A stretch of DNA of 64,000 nucleotides, from contig NZ_JAUTBL010000002.1 in NCBI RefSeq assembly GCF_030819275.1, positions 684,501 to 748,500 on the forward strand, given 5' to 3'. This stretch comes from Agrobacterium larrymoorei (GTDB lineage: Bacteria; Pseudomonadota; Alphaproteobacteria; Rhizobiales; Rhizobiaceae). The first letter of the stretch is position 1. Every line of letters starts with the position of its first letter. The notes under the pieces were generated by a model. It saw only the letters and a program-made list of their open reading frames with translations. It searched no databases and was not told the DNA's origin. The position numbers were made by a program, and so were the translations under genes. Shown here piece by piece: positions 1-9,024 of this stretch.

Positions 1-70
1 TTAGGACGGAAAACTATTGGCTCGCGGTCTGATGACTGATGCGCGGTCCTGCGTCGAAGAAGAGCTGTCG

Positions 71-2104
71 ATGTCTTTGAAAAATTTGCCTATCAATATC
101 AAGTTGATGATGACCTTCGTCGCCTTGATGGGTGTGTGCCTTGTGGCCTCGGCATTCGTGTTCTTTCAAACGCTGGACGCACAGCGCCTGTCTGACACGC
201 AGACTCGCACGGTTCAACTGATGCAGACAGTAGACGAAGCGAAGGCAGCCATGCTGGAGCAGGTCGTCAATCAGCGCGGCTTTCTTCTGTTCCGGAGTGA
301 CAGCACCTACAAGGATGTCTTTGCTCAGCGTGACGTGATGCTGCAGAAATTGAAAGAGGCACGTGGATATGCTGCCGACCAGCCCGATATTTTGAAATCC
401 ATCGATGAGATGGAGGCGACAGCGACTGTGTTCTATAAGCAGTTGGCAGAGCCGCAAATGGCCGCTCGCAAAACGACGGAAGCACCGGTCTCCGAAATCA
501 TCGAGATCGGCCGCAACCAGGCCAAGGGCCAGGTCGACGGCTTCCGTGCTGCTGCCGAAAAGATCAAGGAGCAGCTGAACGCACTCGCCAAGTCGCAGAT
601 CGATGCCCAGCAAGGCGCTCAGGCCAACCTGCAATATGCGTTGCTTGGCGGTGGGGCGGCAGCGGGTCTCGTTGCCATCCTCTTGATCTGGGCACTATCG
701 CGCGCCATCGTCACGCCCATTGTCGGCATGACCGATGCCATGGGCCGCCTTGCCAATGGCGATAACAACGTCGACGTTCCCGCTCTCGACCGAGGCGATG
801 AAGTTGGGAAAATGGCACAGGCCGTTCTGGTCTTTAAGGATGCTGCTATCGAAAAGCAGCGTCTGTCTCATGAGAGTGATCGTTTGCGCGCCTCCACTGA
901 GGCTGATCGTCTGCGCAACGAGGCTGAAAAAGAGCGCGCCGAAGCTGAGCAGGCTTTCGCTCGTGAGGAGCTTGCCAAGGGGTTGCAGGCGCTCGCCGAC
1001 GGCAATCTCGACTACCGCATCGAAAAGGCCTTCACGCCGTTCATCGAGCCGCTTCGTTTGAACTTCAACACGTCGCTTGAAAGCCTGCAGCAGACCTTGC
1101 GCAAGGTGGGTGAAAACGCTGCGGCGATCCATGCCGGTGCTGCTGAAATGCTTTCTGCAGCCGACGACCTGTCTCGCCGCACCGAACAGCAGGCTGCTTC
1201 GGTCGAAGAGACCGCTGCCGCGCTGGAAGAAGTCACCACGACGGTTCGCGATAGCGCCAAAGGCGCCGAAGAAGCGGGCGCTCTTGTGCAGCGCGCCCGT
1301 GCCGGTGCCGAACAATCCGGTACAGTCGTGCGCCGCGCCGTGGCCGCCATGCAGGAGATCGAAAAGTCCTCTGGCGAAATTACCAACATCATCGGCGTGA
1401 TCGACGATATTGCCTTCCAGACGAACCTGCTCGCATTGAATGCGGGCGTAGAAGCAGCCCGTGCCGGCGAGGCTGGTAAAGGCTTTGCCGTCGTTGCACA
1501 GGAGGTGCGCGAGCTTGCCCAGCGCTCGGCCAATGCGGCAAAGGAAATCAAGTCGCTGATCAGCAACTCCAGCAAGCATGTGGAGAATGGCGTGGGCCTC
1601 GTCGGCGAAACCGGCAAGGCGCTGCAGATGATCGTGGCCGAGGTCGAAGAGATCAATACCCATGTGAGCGCCATCGTCACGGTCTCGCGTGAACAGGCAA
1701 CCGGTCTGCATGAGATTAACACCGCAGTGAACACCATGGATCAGGGAACGCAGCAAAATGCAGCCATGGTTGAACAGCAGACGGCCGCAAGCCACTCGCT
1801 CGCCCGCGAGGCCGAAGCACTCACAAGCCTGATCGGCCAGTTCAATCTGGGCGCAGGGGCAGGCATCCGTACGACATCCTTTACACCGAGTTCAGCTCAT
1901 GTTGCGCCACGCGCAGCTCCTGCGGCTGCACCAAAGCCGGTTTATTCGACGAAGCCGAGCTTCACACCCGCCGCAGTCAAGCCGGCTGCCCGCCCGGTGG
2001 CTTCCCCTGCGCGCGCGCTCGGCGCAACACTGGCCCAGGCATTCGGAGCAAAGGCCGAAACGCCCCACCTGAAGGCGAGCGAGCAGAATTGGGAAGAGTT
2101 TTGA
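71..2104 (+). CDS. Methyl-accepting chemotaxis protein (transmembrane chemoreceptor)
   Basis: This is an inner-membrane chemoreceptor of 677 residues that should pass periplasmic ligand signals to CheA/CheW. It has a membrane helix at about residues 10-32, a periplasmic sensor to about 187, and a second helix at 188-210. A HAMP domain follows (about 212-264), then charged coiled coil and a methyl-accepting domain. The conserved hairpin tip [20 protein letters not shown] is near residues 446-465. The protein ends in NWEEF, which resembles the CheR/CheB docking pentapeptide NWETF of enteric receptors. I chose the ATG at 71 because the first membrane helix follows directly and GAAGAG lies upstream; the reading frame is open further back to 17. 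The ligand is not predictable. A paralogue lies at 60558-62480. Function is certain at family level. Confidence 0.95.
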   Translation: MSLKNLPINIKLMMTFVALMGVCLVASAFVFFQTLDAQRLSDTQTRTVQLMQTVDEAKAAMLEQVVNQRGFLLFRSDSTYKDVFAQRDVMLQKLKEARGYAADQPDILKSIDEMEATATVFYKQLAEPQMAARKTTEAPVSEIIEIGRNQAKGQVDGFRAAAEKIKEQLNALAKSQIDAQQGAQANLQYALLGGGAAAGLVAILLIWALSRAIVTPIVGMTDAMGRLANGDNNVDVPALDRGDEVGKMAQAVLVFKDAAIEKQRLSHESDRLRASTEADRLRNEAEKERAEAEQAFAREELAKGLQALADGNLDYRIEKAFTPFIEPLRLNFNTSLESLQQTLRKVGENAAAIHAGAAEMLSAADDLSRRTEQQAASVEETAAALEEVTTTVRDSAKGAEEAGALVQRARAGAEQSGTVVRRAVAAMQEIEKSSGEITNIIGVIDDIAFQTNLLALNAGVEAARAGEAGKGFAVVAQEVRELAQRSANAAKEIKSLISNSSKHVENGVGLVGETGKALQMIVAEVEEINTHVSAIVTVSREQATGLHEINTAVNTMDQGTQQNAAMVEQQTAASHSLAREAEALTSLIGQFNLGAGAGIRTTSFTPSSAHVAPRAAPAAAPKPVYSTKPSFTPAAVKPAARPVASPARALGATLAQAFGAKAETPHLKASEQNWEEF

Positions 2105-2111
2105 GGACAGG

Positions 2112-2138
2112 GCTTCCTACCAAAAAGCCGTAGGAAGC
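2112..2138 (+). terminator. Perfect 9-bp stem-loop after the chemoreceptor gene
   Basis: GCTTCCTAC and GTAGGAAGC pair perfectly around a 9-base loop, seven bases after the stop codon of the chemoreceptor. No T-run follows, so it could be a weak terminator or a 3' end stabiliser rather than a classical intrinsic terminator. Confidence 0.45.
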
Positions 2139-2454
2139 TCCGCGGGCGGCTATAATGCATTGGGAAAATGCTTCTGGGCCAGAACCAGCGAGCTATGTCG
2201 GTTGTTGGGGCGGCGGACACAGGCCCGCCCCTCGAATTCATAGTGAGACCCAATCGGCTTACGTAAATCTTGGTCCTGATAAAATCCGCTGAAGACCTGA
2301 TCAAAGTCCTAAAAGCGATCTCCTCCGCTGCCTCGCCAATTGACTCGACCTCCAGTCTGTTCATGTTCCCGCAAGTCTTCAACGTCGACGTCTCTGTGAG
2401 CTGAGCAGCGCGTCCATAGCACGGGAAAATGGATCGCCCGCGCCTTCGTGCCTG
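2139..2454. other. Intergenic stretch without a convincing gene
   Basis: No ORF with a good ribosome binding site or recognisable product is visible. A short plus-strand frame (2270-2404, 44 codons) has coding-like composition but only a TTG start and no Shine-Dalgarno sequence. It could be a decayed gene end. I did not recognise it. Confidence 0.4.
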
Positions 2455-2612
2455 ACGTGGCGCTCTACAGTGATTGTAGTCGCGCCAGCTGTTCCCCCTT
2501 GCCCGGAACTAAACAGCTAAAATCGGGGTCTGCCGAGCCCTGTTGTGGCATCGGGCCCAGTGTGGATTGCAGACAACCGAAAGCCGCAAGGATCGTTCCT
2601 GCGGCTTCTTCG
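2455..2612 (+). ncRNA. Candidate structured small RNA with three tandem hairpins and a terminator
   Basis: Three stem-loops follow each other. The first is GGCGC-CTACA with TGTAG-GCGCC (2459-2486). The second is AGCTGTT with AACAGCT (2487-2518). The third is GTCTGC with GCAGAC, enclosing GCCC/GGGC (2528-2574). An intrinsic-terminator-like stem at 2581-2607 closes the series and is followed by CTTCGTTTTCG. No open frame explains this spacing. The arrangement is typical of a trans-encoded sRNA, but I do not recognise a family. Transcription is not shown by the sequence alone. Confidence 0.35.
2581..2612. terminator. Stem-loop terminator, probably bidirectional
   Basis: AAGCCGCAAGG pairs with CCTGCGGCTT with one bulged A around ATCGTT. 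It lies 17 bases past the stop codon of dxs, which reads leftward, and would also end any plus-strand transcript from 2455. T-rich sequence follows on the plus side. Confidence 0.55.
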
Positions 2613-2628
2613 TTTTCGAATCAAAGGC

Positions 2629-4548
2629 TTATCCGGCAAAACCGACGTCGATCTGTTTTTGGCCTAGAGCCTGAAACACGGTCTTGATGATGCCAGCACG
2701 GTCTAGGCCCGCTTCTGCATACATGGTTTCCGGCTTTGCCTGCTCTACCCAATGGTCGGGCATGGTCAGCGTGCGAACCTTGATACCGGTATCCAGAAGG
2801 CCGGCTCCTGCCATGAAGTGGAGCACTTGCGCACCGAAACCTCCGGAAGACCCTTCTTCGATGGTGACGAGAACCTCGTGATGGCTCGTCAGCTGGCGGA
2901 TGAGATCGAGATCGAGCGGCTTGGCAAAGCGTGCATCGGCCACCGTTGTGGAAAGCCCTGCTGCGTCCAGATCTTCCGCGGCTGCCAGGCATTCGGCGAG
3001 ACGCGTGCCGAAGGAGAGAAGTGCGATTTTCGAGCCTTCCTTGACAACGCGGCCTTTGCCAATCTCGAGGATCTCACCGCGCGCCGGCATCTCAATGCCC
3101 ACACCTTCCCCACGCGGGTAGCGGAAGGAGATTGGGCCTTCGTCATAGGCTGCGGCGGTGCGCACCATGTGTTTGAGTTCCGCCTCGTCGGACGCGGCCA
3201 TCACCACCATGCCGGGGAGGGTGGCAAGGAACGTGGTGTCGAAGGAACCCGCATGGGTTGGCCCGTCGGCGCCAACGAACCCAGCGCGATCGATCGGAAA
3301 ACGGACCGGCAATCCCTGCAGCGCCACATCGTGCACCAGTTGGTCGTAACCCCGTTGCAGGAAGGTGGAGTAGAGCGCGCAGAAGGGCTTGTAGCCTTCC
3401 GCAGCAAGACCCGCCGCAAAGGTCACGGCGTGCTGCTCGGCAATGCCGACATCGAAAGTGCGCTTGGGGAAGAGTTCGGCCAGCTTATCGAGCCCTGTGC
3501 CGCTCGGCATGGCAGCAGTGACGCCGACAATCTTGTCGTCGAGCTTTGCTTCCTGTACCAGCGCCTCGGAGAAAACGCTGGTATAGCTCGGCGCATTTGG
3601 CTTTGCTTTGGCTTGAGTGCCGGTAATGACATCGAACTTGTTCACGCCATGATACTTGTCGGCGGCGGCTTCGGCCGGGGCGTAGCCCTTGCCCTTCTGC
3701 GTCACGACGTGGATCAGCACCGGACCTTTCTGGTTGTCACGAACATTGCGCAGCACGGGAAGAAGGTGCTCGAAGGAGTGGCCGTCGATCGGGCCGATAT
3801 GATAGAAGCCGAGCTCTTCGAACAGCGTGCCGCCCGTTACATAGCCGCGCGCATGGGTCACTGCGCGGGTTATGGCACGGTCGATCGTTTTGCCGAGATA
3901 GGCAGTCAGCTTCTTGCCGAAGTCGCGGAAGCCCATGTAGGTCCGGCCGGATGCAAGGCGTGCCAGATAGGCGCTCATGGCCCCCGTCGGCGGCGCGATC
4001 GACATGTCGTTGTCGTTGAGGATGACGATCAGACGTGCGTCCAGCGCGCCGGCATTGTTCAGCGCCTCGAAAGCCATACCGGCCGACATTGAGCCATCGC
4101 CGATGATGGCAATCACCTTGCGGTCACTGCCATTGAGTTCTGCCGCAACCGCCATGCCGAGACCGGCGGAAATGGAGGTGGAGGAGTGGCCTGCACCAAA
4201 ATCGTCATATTCACTTTCGGCACGACGGGTGAAGCCGGAAAGGCCACCTTCCTGGCGCAGCGTGCGGATGCGATCGCGACGACCGGTCAGGATTTTATGC
4301 GGATAACACTGGTGTCCGACATCGAAGATCACGCGGTCGTCAGGGGTGTTGAACACCTTGTGGATGGCGATCGTCAGTTCCACCACGCCGAGGCCGGCAC
4401 CCAGATGTCCACCGGTCTTGGAGACCGCATCGATCATCTCGTCGCGCAATTCCCTCGCCAGTTGCGGCAGGTCGCGATCCTCGATTGCTTTCAGATCGGA
4501 TGGGAATTTCACCCGGTCAAGCAATGGTGTGTCTGGCATTCCGGTCAA
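2629..4548 (-). CDS. dxs: 1-deoxy-D-xylulose-5-phosphate synthase
   Basis: This enzyme condenses pyruvate and glyceraldehyde 3-phosphate using thiamine diphosphate, the first step of the non-mevalonate isoprenoid pathway. It is 639 residues long, normal for the family. The thiamine-binding stretch [10 protein letters not shown] and the downstream N-D-N-D-MS segment are intact. The transketolase-like motif [13 protein letters not shown] and the glycine-rich C-terminal domain are also present. I prefer a TTG start at 4548 because GAAGG lies eight bases upstream. The ATG at 4539 is the alternative and has a weaker ribosome site. The open frame continues to 4692, but that part is an intergenic repeat (4622-4730). 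The pathway's last enzyme, ispH, is encoded at 31662. Identification is certain; the start is not. Confidence 0.95.
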   Translation of the reverse strand: MTGMPDTPLLDRVKFPSDLKAIEDRDLPQLARELRDEMIDAVSKTGGHLGAGLGVVELTIAIHKVFNTPDDRVIFDVGHQCYPHKILTGRRDRIRTLRQEGGLSGFTRRAESEYDDFGAGHSSTSISAGLGMAVAAELNGSDRKVIAIIGDGSMSAGMAFEALNNAGALDARLIVILNDNDMSIAPPTGAMSAYLARLASGRTYMGFRDFGKKLTAYLGKTIDRAITRAVTHARGYVTGGTLFEELGFYHIGPIDGHSFEHLLPVLRNVRDNQKGPVLIHVVTQKGKGYAPAEAAADKYHGVNKFDVITGTQAKAKPNAPSYTSVFSEALVQEAKLDDKIVGVTAAMPSGTGLDKLAELFPKRTFDVGIAEQHAVTFAAGLAAEGYKPFCALYSTFLQRGYDQLVHDVALQGLPVRFPIDRAGFVGADGPTHAGSFDTTFLATLPGMVVMAASDEAELKHMVRTAAAYDEGPISFRYPRGEGVGIEMPARGEILEIGKGRVVKEGSKIALLSFGTRLAECLAAAEDLDAAGLSTTVADARFAKPLDLDLIRQLTSHHEVLVTIEEGSSGGFGAQVLHFMAGAGLLDTGIKVRTLTMPDHWVEQAKPETMYAEAGLDRAGIIKTVFQALGQKQIDVGFAG

Positions 4549-4621
4549 TCGTTTGGCCTTCGTGTTCTCTTCAAAAACGTACCCTTTAGATGGGGCAGGG
4601 CGCAGCCTTCGGCAAGCATGG

Positions 4622-4730
4622 TCCCGTTCTACAGCATCGGCCTGAAAATCGAAATCGATTTTCGGAAAAGCACGATGCGTGGATTCAAACATTTAGAGCG
4701 TCCTTTGTGCGTCCGAAAGGACGCTCGGCG
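4622..4730 (-). repeat. Rhizobial palindromic intergenic repeat, copy 1
   Basis: It carries two perfect palindromes: GAAAATCG/CGATTTTC (4644-4663) and AGCGTCCTTT/AAAGGACGCT (4697-4725). Read on the minus strand, the order (AAAGGACGCT, spacer, GCATCGTGCTTT, CCGAAAATCG, GCCGATGCT) matches the copy at 20302-20412 on the plus strand. This looks like the dispersed RPE/RIME-type elements of Rhizobiaceae. It sits between pirin and dxs. Confidence 0.7.
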
Positions 4731-4742
4731 CTCTCACACATT

Positions 4743-5666
4743 TCAGCTTTTGGGCAAAGGTACGAACTCGTCTTCATCTCCCGGTACGATATCGAAACGT
4801 CCGGTTCTCCACTCTTCCTTGGCCTGCTCTATGCGTTCTTTTGATGACGAGACGAAATTCCACCAGATATAACGCCGCGAATTCAAGGCTGCGCCCCCGA
4901 AGAGCATGATGTGGCAACCATCGACGCCGCCCTTCAGGGTGATGTCGTCACCGGCGCGAAAGGCCAGCAACTGGTCTGCTGCAAACACATCGCCAGCGAC
5001 TTCCAGTGAGCCGGAGAGAATATAGATCGCCCTTTCTTCGTGATCGGCCGGAAAAGGAAACTTCGCGCCCGCGGCAAGCGAAAGGTCGGCATAAAGCGTA
5101 TCGGTGAAGGTCTTGACCGGTGAGTGCAGGCCCGCAAAATCACCAATAACGACACGTCCGGTTGCGCCCGCCACATCGATCAGCGGCATGGAATCGCGTT
5201 CGGTGTGGGAGAAATCCGGAGCGATCTCTTCCTTGTCGTCCGGTAGGGCAAGCCAGGTTTGCAGGCCGGACATGGAGAAAGGATGTCCGCGCAGGTTTTC
5301 GGGTGTACGCTCCGAATGGACGATACCGCGACCTGCCGTCATCAGGTTGATATCGCCCGGCCGCACGACGATTTCCGTTCCGAGGCTATCGCGGTGCTTG
5401 ATCTCGCCATCGAAAAGATACGTCACGGTGGAAAGCCCGATATGCGGATGCGGCTTTACGTCCAGCGCGTCCCCGGCCTTCAAGATCGCCGGCCCCATCC
5501 TGTCGAAGAAGATGAAAGGTCCGACCAGACGGCGATCCCTCGTCGGCAATGCGCGACGCACGGAAAAGCCGCCAATATCGCTTGAACGGGGAACGATAAG
5601 ATTCTCGATCGCATCACACGCAAAAGCATCGCCGACGGCGGGATCATTGCCTGGAAAAAACGACAT
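4743..5666 (-). CDS. Pirin family protein
   Basis: This is a bicupin of the pirin family, 307 residues. The N-terminal cupin contains the metal ligands seen in pirins: His-Pro-His-Ile-Gly, a His in KHRDSLGTE, and the Glu of HSERTPE. Bacterial pirins bind iron and some act as quercetinases or as regulators of central metabolism; which applies here cannot be read from the sequence. I chose the ATG at 5666 because AGGAGC lies five bases before it. The gene stands between xseB and dxs on the same strand, with a gap of about 150 bases upstream, so it may have its own promoter. Confidence 0.9.
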   Translation of the reverse strand: MSFFPGNDPAVGDAFACDAIENLIVPRSSDIGGFSVRRALPTRDRRLVGPFIFFDRMGPAILKAGDALDVKPHPHIGLSTVTYLFDGEIKHRDSLGTEIVVRPGDINLMTAGRGIVHSERTPENLRGHPFSMSGLQTWLALPDDKEEIAPDFSHTERDSMPLIDVAGATGRVVIGDFAGLHSPVKTFTDTLYADLSLAAGAKFPFPADHEERAIYILSGSLEVAGDVFAADQLLAFRAGDDITLKGGVDGCHIMLFGGAALNSRRYIWWNFVSSSKERIEQAKEEWRTGRFDIVPGDEDEFVPLPKS

Positions 5667-5815
5667 GGATTGCTCCTTCACCGTGCTTGCTTCGCAGACT
5701 ACCACGATTTGATCCGGTGCGTGAGCATTCTCTTATGGAGGCGACGCTACTGCGACCGGCAGCGAGCAGGGCGACGAAAACCAAGCTCACGAGCACAATG
5801 CTTGACGTGCTAGCT

Positions 5816-6070
5816 TTATTCGCCGTCCAGTGGCTCGACACCCTGAGGTTTGCCTGCGCGGTCCAGGCGGATCTTTTCGATGCGCTTTTCGGCGGTCGTC
5901 AGCAACGCTTCGCAATGTTTCTTCAGGGCTTCTCCGCGCTCGTAAATGGCAATGGATTCGTCCAAGGCCACATCGCCGCGTTCCAGGCGGGCAACAATGC
6001 TTTCCAGCTCGGCGACGGCCTTTTCGAAAGAGTAACCGCTGACATCGGCTGTGTTGGCATTTTCCGTCAT
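5816..6070 (-). CDS. xseB: Exodeoxyribonuclease VII small subunit
   Basis: This is the small subunit of exonuclease VII, which degrades single-stranded DNA together with XseA. It has 84 residues, the usual size. The family signature is clear: [20 protein letters not shown], then L-DES and YE-G. The ATG at 6070 has GAAGGG seven bases upstream and overlaps the stop codon of the preceding deacetylase-like gene by a few bases, so the two are translationally coupled. A TTG six bases earlier would have too short a spacing. The large subunit gene is not in this window. Confidence 0.93.
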   Translation of the reverse strand: MTENANTADVSGYSFEKAVAELESIVARLERGDVALDESIAIYERGEALKKHCEALLTTAEKRIEKIRLDRAGKPQGVEPLDGE

Positions 6071-6072
6071 CT

Positions 6073-7008
6073 TCAACCCTTCATCATTCTCAAGATATGC
6101 ATGGCCGCCGATTCCGCCAGCCCTTCGAGATCATAACCGCCTTCCAGAAGGCTGACGACCCGGTTGCCGGCATATTTATCGGCCATCTCCAGAATTCGCC
6201 CCGTTGCCCAATCGAAATCCTCACCCACCAGATTGATGTGGGCGAGTGGATCGCGGTGATGGGCATCGAAACCGGCGGAGATGATGATCAGGTCCGGCGA
6301 GAAATCGGCGATAGCAGGCAGAACCCTGGACTTGAAGGCCTCGCGGAAATGGTCGCTTCCCGTGTTAGGGGAGAGCGGCGCGTTGACGACATTGTTCTTC
6401 ACGCCCGTTTCGTTTTTGTCGCCGCTCCAGGGATAAAGCGGCATCTGGTGGGTGGAACAGAAAAGCACCGATGTGTCGTTCCAGAAGATGTCCTGCGTGC
6501 CGTTACCGTGGTGAACATCCCAATCCACGATTGCCACGCGCTCCGCGCCATGCACCCGTTGCGCGTGACGGGCGGCGATCGCCGCATTGTTAAACAGACA
6601 GAAACCCATCGCCTTTTCGGTTTCCGCATGGTGGCCCGGCGGACGGCTTGCGACGAAGACGTTGTCGGCTTCGCCCTTGAACACGTCATCCACGGCCGCC
6701 ATGGCCGCGCCGATGCCGGTCAGCGCCGCTTGCAGGCTTTTCGGAGAGGCGTAGGTGTCGGCTTCGATACGGTTGATCTCGCCGTCTTCTTCCGGGATCT
6801 GACGCATTACGGACAGAAGATGGCTTTCCGGGTGAACCAGAAGCACCGCATCCTCATTGGCCTGCGGTGCTTGGGTGCGAACCAGCCGCTCGAAATTCGG
6901 ATGCTCGAGCGCGATGTTCAGCGAGCGCAGTCTGTCTGGCCGCTCCGGATGCCCATCAGGGGTGATGTGTTCCAGGAAGATCGGATGCTCGTAAAGCCGT
7001 GTGGCCAT
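6073..7008 (-). CDS. Histone deacetylase family protein (acetylpolyamine/acetoin-utilisation type amidohydrolase)
   Basis: This is a zinc-dependent deacetylase-fold protein of 311 residues. The catalytic motifs are present: RPPGHHAE with the tandem histidines, the metal ligands in [11 protein letters not shown], and the third-ligand region SAGFDAH. Bacterial members act on acetylated polyamines or other small amides; the true substrate is unknown. The gene lies 34 bases after bioY and overlaps the start region of xseB. The ATG at 7008 is preceded by AGGAGC at ten bases. Family assignment is certain; the role is not. Confidence 0.92.
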   Translation of the reverse strand: MATRLYEHPIFLEHITPDGHPERPDRLRSLNIALEHPNFERLVRTQAPQANEDAVLLVHPESHLLSVMRQIPEEDGEINRIEADTYASPKSLQAALTGIGAAMAAVDDVFKGEADNVFVASRPPGHHAETEKAMGFCLFNNAAIAARHAQRVHGAERVAIVDWDVHHGNGTQDIFWNDTSVLFCSTHQMPLYPWSGDKNETGVKNNVVNAPLSPNTGSDHFREAFKSRVLPAIADFSPDLIIISAGFDAHHRDPLAHINLVGEDFDWATGRILEMADKYAGNRVVSLLEGGYDLEGLAESAAMHILRMMKG

Positions 7009-7042
7009 GGGTCGCTTGCTCCTGAAACGGATAAAATCGTTG

Positions 7043-7606
7043 TTAAGCGCGCTGCGGCAGCAGCGGGTAACCAGCCATCACCGCCCGGCCAGCAAGCGCT
7101 GCCACGACGGCCTTGATCAGATCACCCGGGACGAACGCCATGGAGCCGATGAATGCCTTGCTGAAACCGATGCCGGTTGCGAAAGCCAGGTAAGTGATCC
7201 CGAAAGCGTAAAGGACAATGACACCACCTGCGACGCAGGCGAGAAAGAAGCCAATGCCTTGCGTCAACGCGGTCTGGTTCGCCTTCACAAGGCGTTCGGA
7301 AAGGATGCCTGTCACGAATGCAGCGGCGATCCAGCCGATCAGATAACCCGTTGTCGGGGTTGTGAAAATCGAGAGCCCACCTCTGCCGCCGGAGAGAACC
7401 GGCAGGCCGATGGCCGCAATCAGGATTGTCAGCAGCACGGCAAGCGTGCCGCGCTTTGCGCCAAGCACGACACCCGCCAGCATGACGCCGAGTGACTGCG
7501 CTGTGATCGGAACCGGAATGAAGCCGAGTGTGATGGGCGGCAGCAGGCCAAGTGCGATGATGATGGCTGAAAACAGCGATATCAGAACGAGGTCACGGGT
7601 CGTCAT
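7043..7606 (-). CDS. bioY: Biotin transporter substrate-binding component (ECF S-component)
   Basis: BioY is the biotin-specific membrane subunit of an energy-coupling-factor importer. The 187-residue protein is almost wholly hydrophobic with about six membrane segments. It shows the family pattern LGFIPVPITAQSLGVMLAG near residues 27-45 and a GRGG/TTGYL region in the middle. Its ATG overlaps the stop of bioN by four bases (ATGA), so the genes are translated together. With bioN and bioM it forms a complete BioMNY system. Regulation by BioR is likely from what is known in this group; a weak half-site is noted before bioM. Confidence 0.95.
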   Translation of the reverse strand: MTTRDLVLISLFSAIIIALGLLPPITLGFIPVPITAQSLGVMLAGVVLGAKRGTLAVLLTILIAAIGLPVLSGGRGGLSIFTTPTTGYLIGWIAAAFVTGILSERLVKANQTALTQGIGFFLACVAGGVIVLYAFGITYLAFATGIGFSKAFIGSMAFVPGDLIKAVVAALAGRAVMAGYPLLPQRA

Positions 7607-8235
7607 GGGGCATCTCCCTTTTGCTTAAGTGAGGTTTGACCTCTGAAGCCGCGCGCGTCAATGGCATCCGCAATCGCGTCGGCATCCTTCAACGTCATAA
7701 TGACGAGTGGGACGAGAATACTGGTGAGCCTCACACGACTGCCGCGTGCCCGGTGCGCATCGCTCAACGTGTGATACCGGCTGATGATTTCAGGGACGAA
7801 GCGAACCACAAGTCCAACCGCAAGGCCCACGTCTGCCGCATTCGCCAAGCCAAGCTTCTCAAGCGGGCGAAGCGCGTAAGTGATCTCATCCATGAACTGC
7901 GAGATGCTGACACTTGCCGTGACCGCCGTTGCCAGCAGTGTCAGCGCGCTCAATCTCAAGAGGGTGATGGTGGCATCCATGAATGGGATCAGCAGGACGC
8001 TGAACGCGGCGATGAGGGCGATGGTGAGGAAGACCGGGCGAAGCCGGGAGAGCGTTCCGCGCAGTCCAAGATGGGCCTGCCAAAGAATGAGCACCGCCAG
8101 GATGACCGCAAGACTGAGGATCAACGGATCGCGAGTGAGAAATAACCCCGCGCTGAAAGCCGCAAGCGTCAATAGCTTGATGCGCGGCGAAAGCCTGTAA
8201 AGCCAGCCCGTTCCCTCGGCATAAAGGCTTCTCAT
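7603..8235 (-). CDS. bioN: Energy-coupling factor transporter transmembrane protein
   Basis: BioN is the transmembrane coupling (EcfT-type) subunit of the biotin importer. The 210 residues contain several hydrophobic segments. Near the C-terminus are two charged motifs typical of EcfT coupling helices: an A-x-R-A-R-G box (DAHRARGSR, about residues 162-170) and DAIDARGF (about 190-197). These contact the ATPase. The ATG overlaps the bioM stop by four bases. The neighbours bioM and bioY make the assignment firm. Confidence 0.92.
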   Translation of the reverse strand: MRSLYAEGTGWLYRLSPRIKLLTLAAFSAGLFLTRDPLILSLAVILAVLILWQAHLGLRGTLSRLRPVFLTIALIAAFSVLLIPFMDATITLLRLSALTLLATAVTASVSISQFMDEITYALRPLEKLGLANAADVGLAVGLVVRFVPEIISRYHTLSDAHRARGSRVRLTSILVPLVIMTLKDADAIADAIDARGFRGQTSLKQKGDAP

Positions 8236-8912
8236 GAAAGTGCGATCTTCCGGTATTGGGCAATAACCTCTTCTGGCTTACCATCCAATGTCAGCACGCT
8301 TTGATGAAAGAGCAGAACGCGATCGAAAGTCTCAAGCAACGATAGGTCATGGGTAATGACGACCACATCCTGCTCCAAACTGAGGATCGTCCGCTCCACC
8401 ACGGCGCGGTTCTTCAGGTCGAGCTGGTTCGTCGGTTCGTCCAGGATCAGAATGTTTGGGCCGGTGATGGACAGCGCCGCAAGTGCTGCAAGCTGCAACT
8501 CGCCGCCCGACAGTTCATGGGCACGGCGGCCTGAAAGGTGTTCGATGCCGAAGCGATGCAATATCGCCGTCACGGCCTCATCGACCGCGCTCTTGCCGAG
8601 ACCGCGATTCCTCAATCCAAAGGCGATGTCGTCGCGAATGATCGGCAGGATGATCTGGTTCTGCGGGCTCTGGAAGACAAAGCCCACCTGTTTCAAGACG
8701 GAATCGGCATCCTTTACCGTATCGAGCCCGTTGACGATGACCCTTCCGGTCGTTGGTTTGGTCAGACCATTGATCAATCGGGCGAAGGTGGTCTTGCCGG
8801 AACCGTTGAGACCGATAATGCCGATGCGCCGTTGCGATAGCGAAAGATCGAGCGGCGCAAGCGCCGTTCGTCCCTCGAAAGTTACACCCGCATTCTGGAA
8901 CTGAATGTCCAC
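8232..8912 (-). CDS. bioM: Energy-coupling factor ATP-binding protein for biotin uptake
   Basis: BioM is the ATPase of the BioMNY importer, 226 residues. It has Walker A GLNGSGKTT (about residues 33-41), Q-loop FVFQSPQNQ, ABC signature LSGGELQLAA and Walker B ILILDEPTNQ followed by the H-loop VITHDLS. I chose the GTG at 8912 because AAGGGA stands six bases upstream and homologous alignment begins there; the open frame extends to 8978 without a ribosome site. It is the first gene of the bioMNY group, which may also carry the deacetylase-like gene and xseB. Confidence 0.93.
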   Translation of the reverse strand: MDIQFQNAGVTFEGRTALAPLDLSLSQRRIGIIGLNGSGKTTFARLINGLTKPTTGRVIVNGLDTVKDADSVLKQVGFVFQSPQNQIILPIIRDDIAFGLRNRGLGKSAVDEAVTAILHRFGIEHLSGRRAHELSGGELQLAALAALSITGPNILILDEPTNQLDLKNRAVVERTILSLEQDVVVITHDLSLLETFDRVLLFHQSVLTLDGKPEEVIAQYRKIALS

Positions 8913-8936
8913 GTCGTTTCCCTTGTCGTCCTCTAC

Positions 8937-8946
8937 GCCTCTATAA
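8937..8946 (-). promoter_or_regulatory. Possible BioR-like half-site upstream of bioM
   Basis: The minus strand reads TTATAGAGGC, which matches the first seven positions of the BioR operator described for Rhizobiales (TTATAGATAA-like). It lies about 25 bases before the bioM start. The second half of the palindrome is missing, so this is weak. Confidence 0.2.
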
Positions 8947-9024
8947 ACACAAAGGGCTAGCGACGAAATCAAGAACAAAAAAAGAACATTGATTTCGCGA
9001 AACGGGAATCCTAGACTTCATGAC

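Noticed and set aside
2270..2404. 44-codon plus-strand frame with coding-like composition
   Set aside because: TTG start without a ribosome site, directly after an in-frame stop, and no recognised similarity. I kept it only as a possible remnant.
4549..4692. N-terminal extension of dxs up to 4692
   Set aside because: It translates the palindromic intergenic repeat and adds residues not found in the family.
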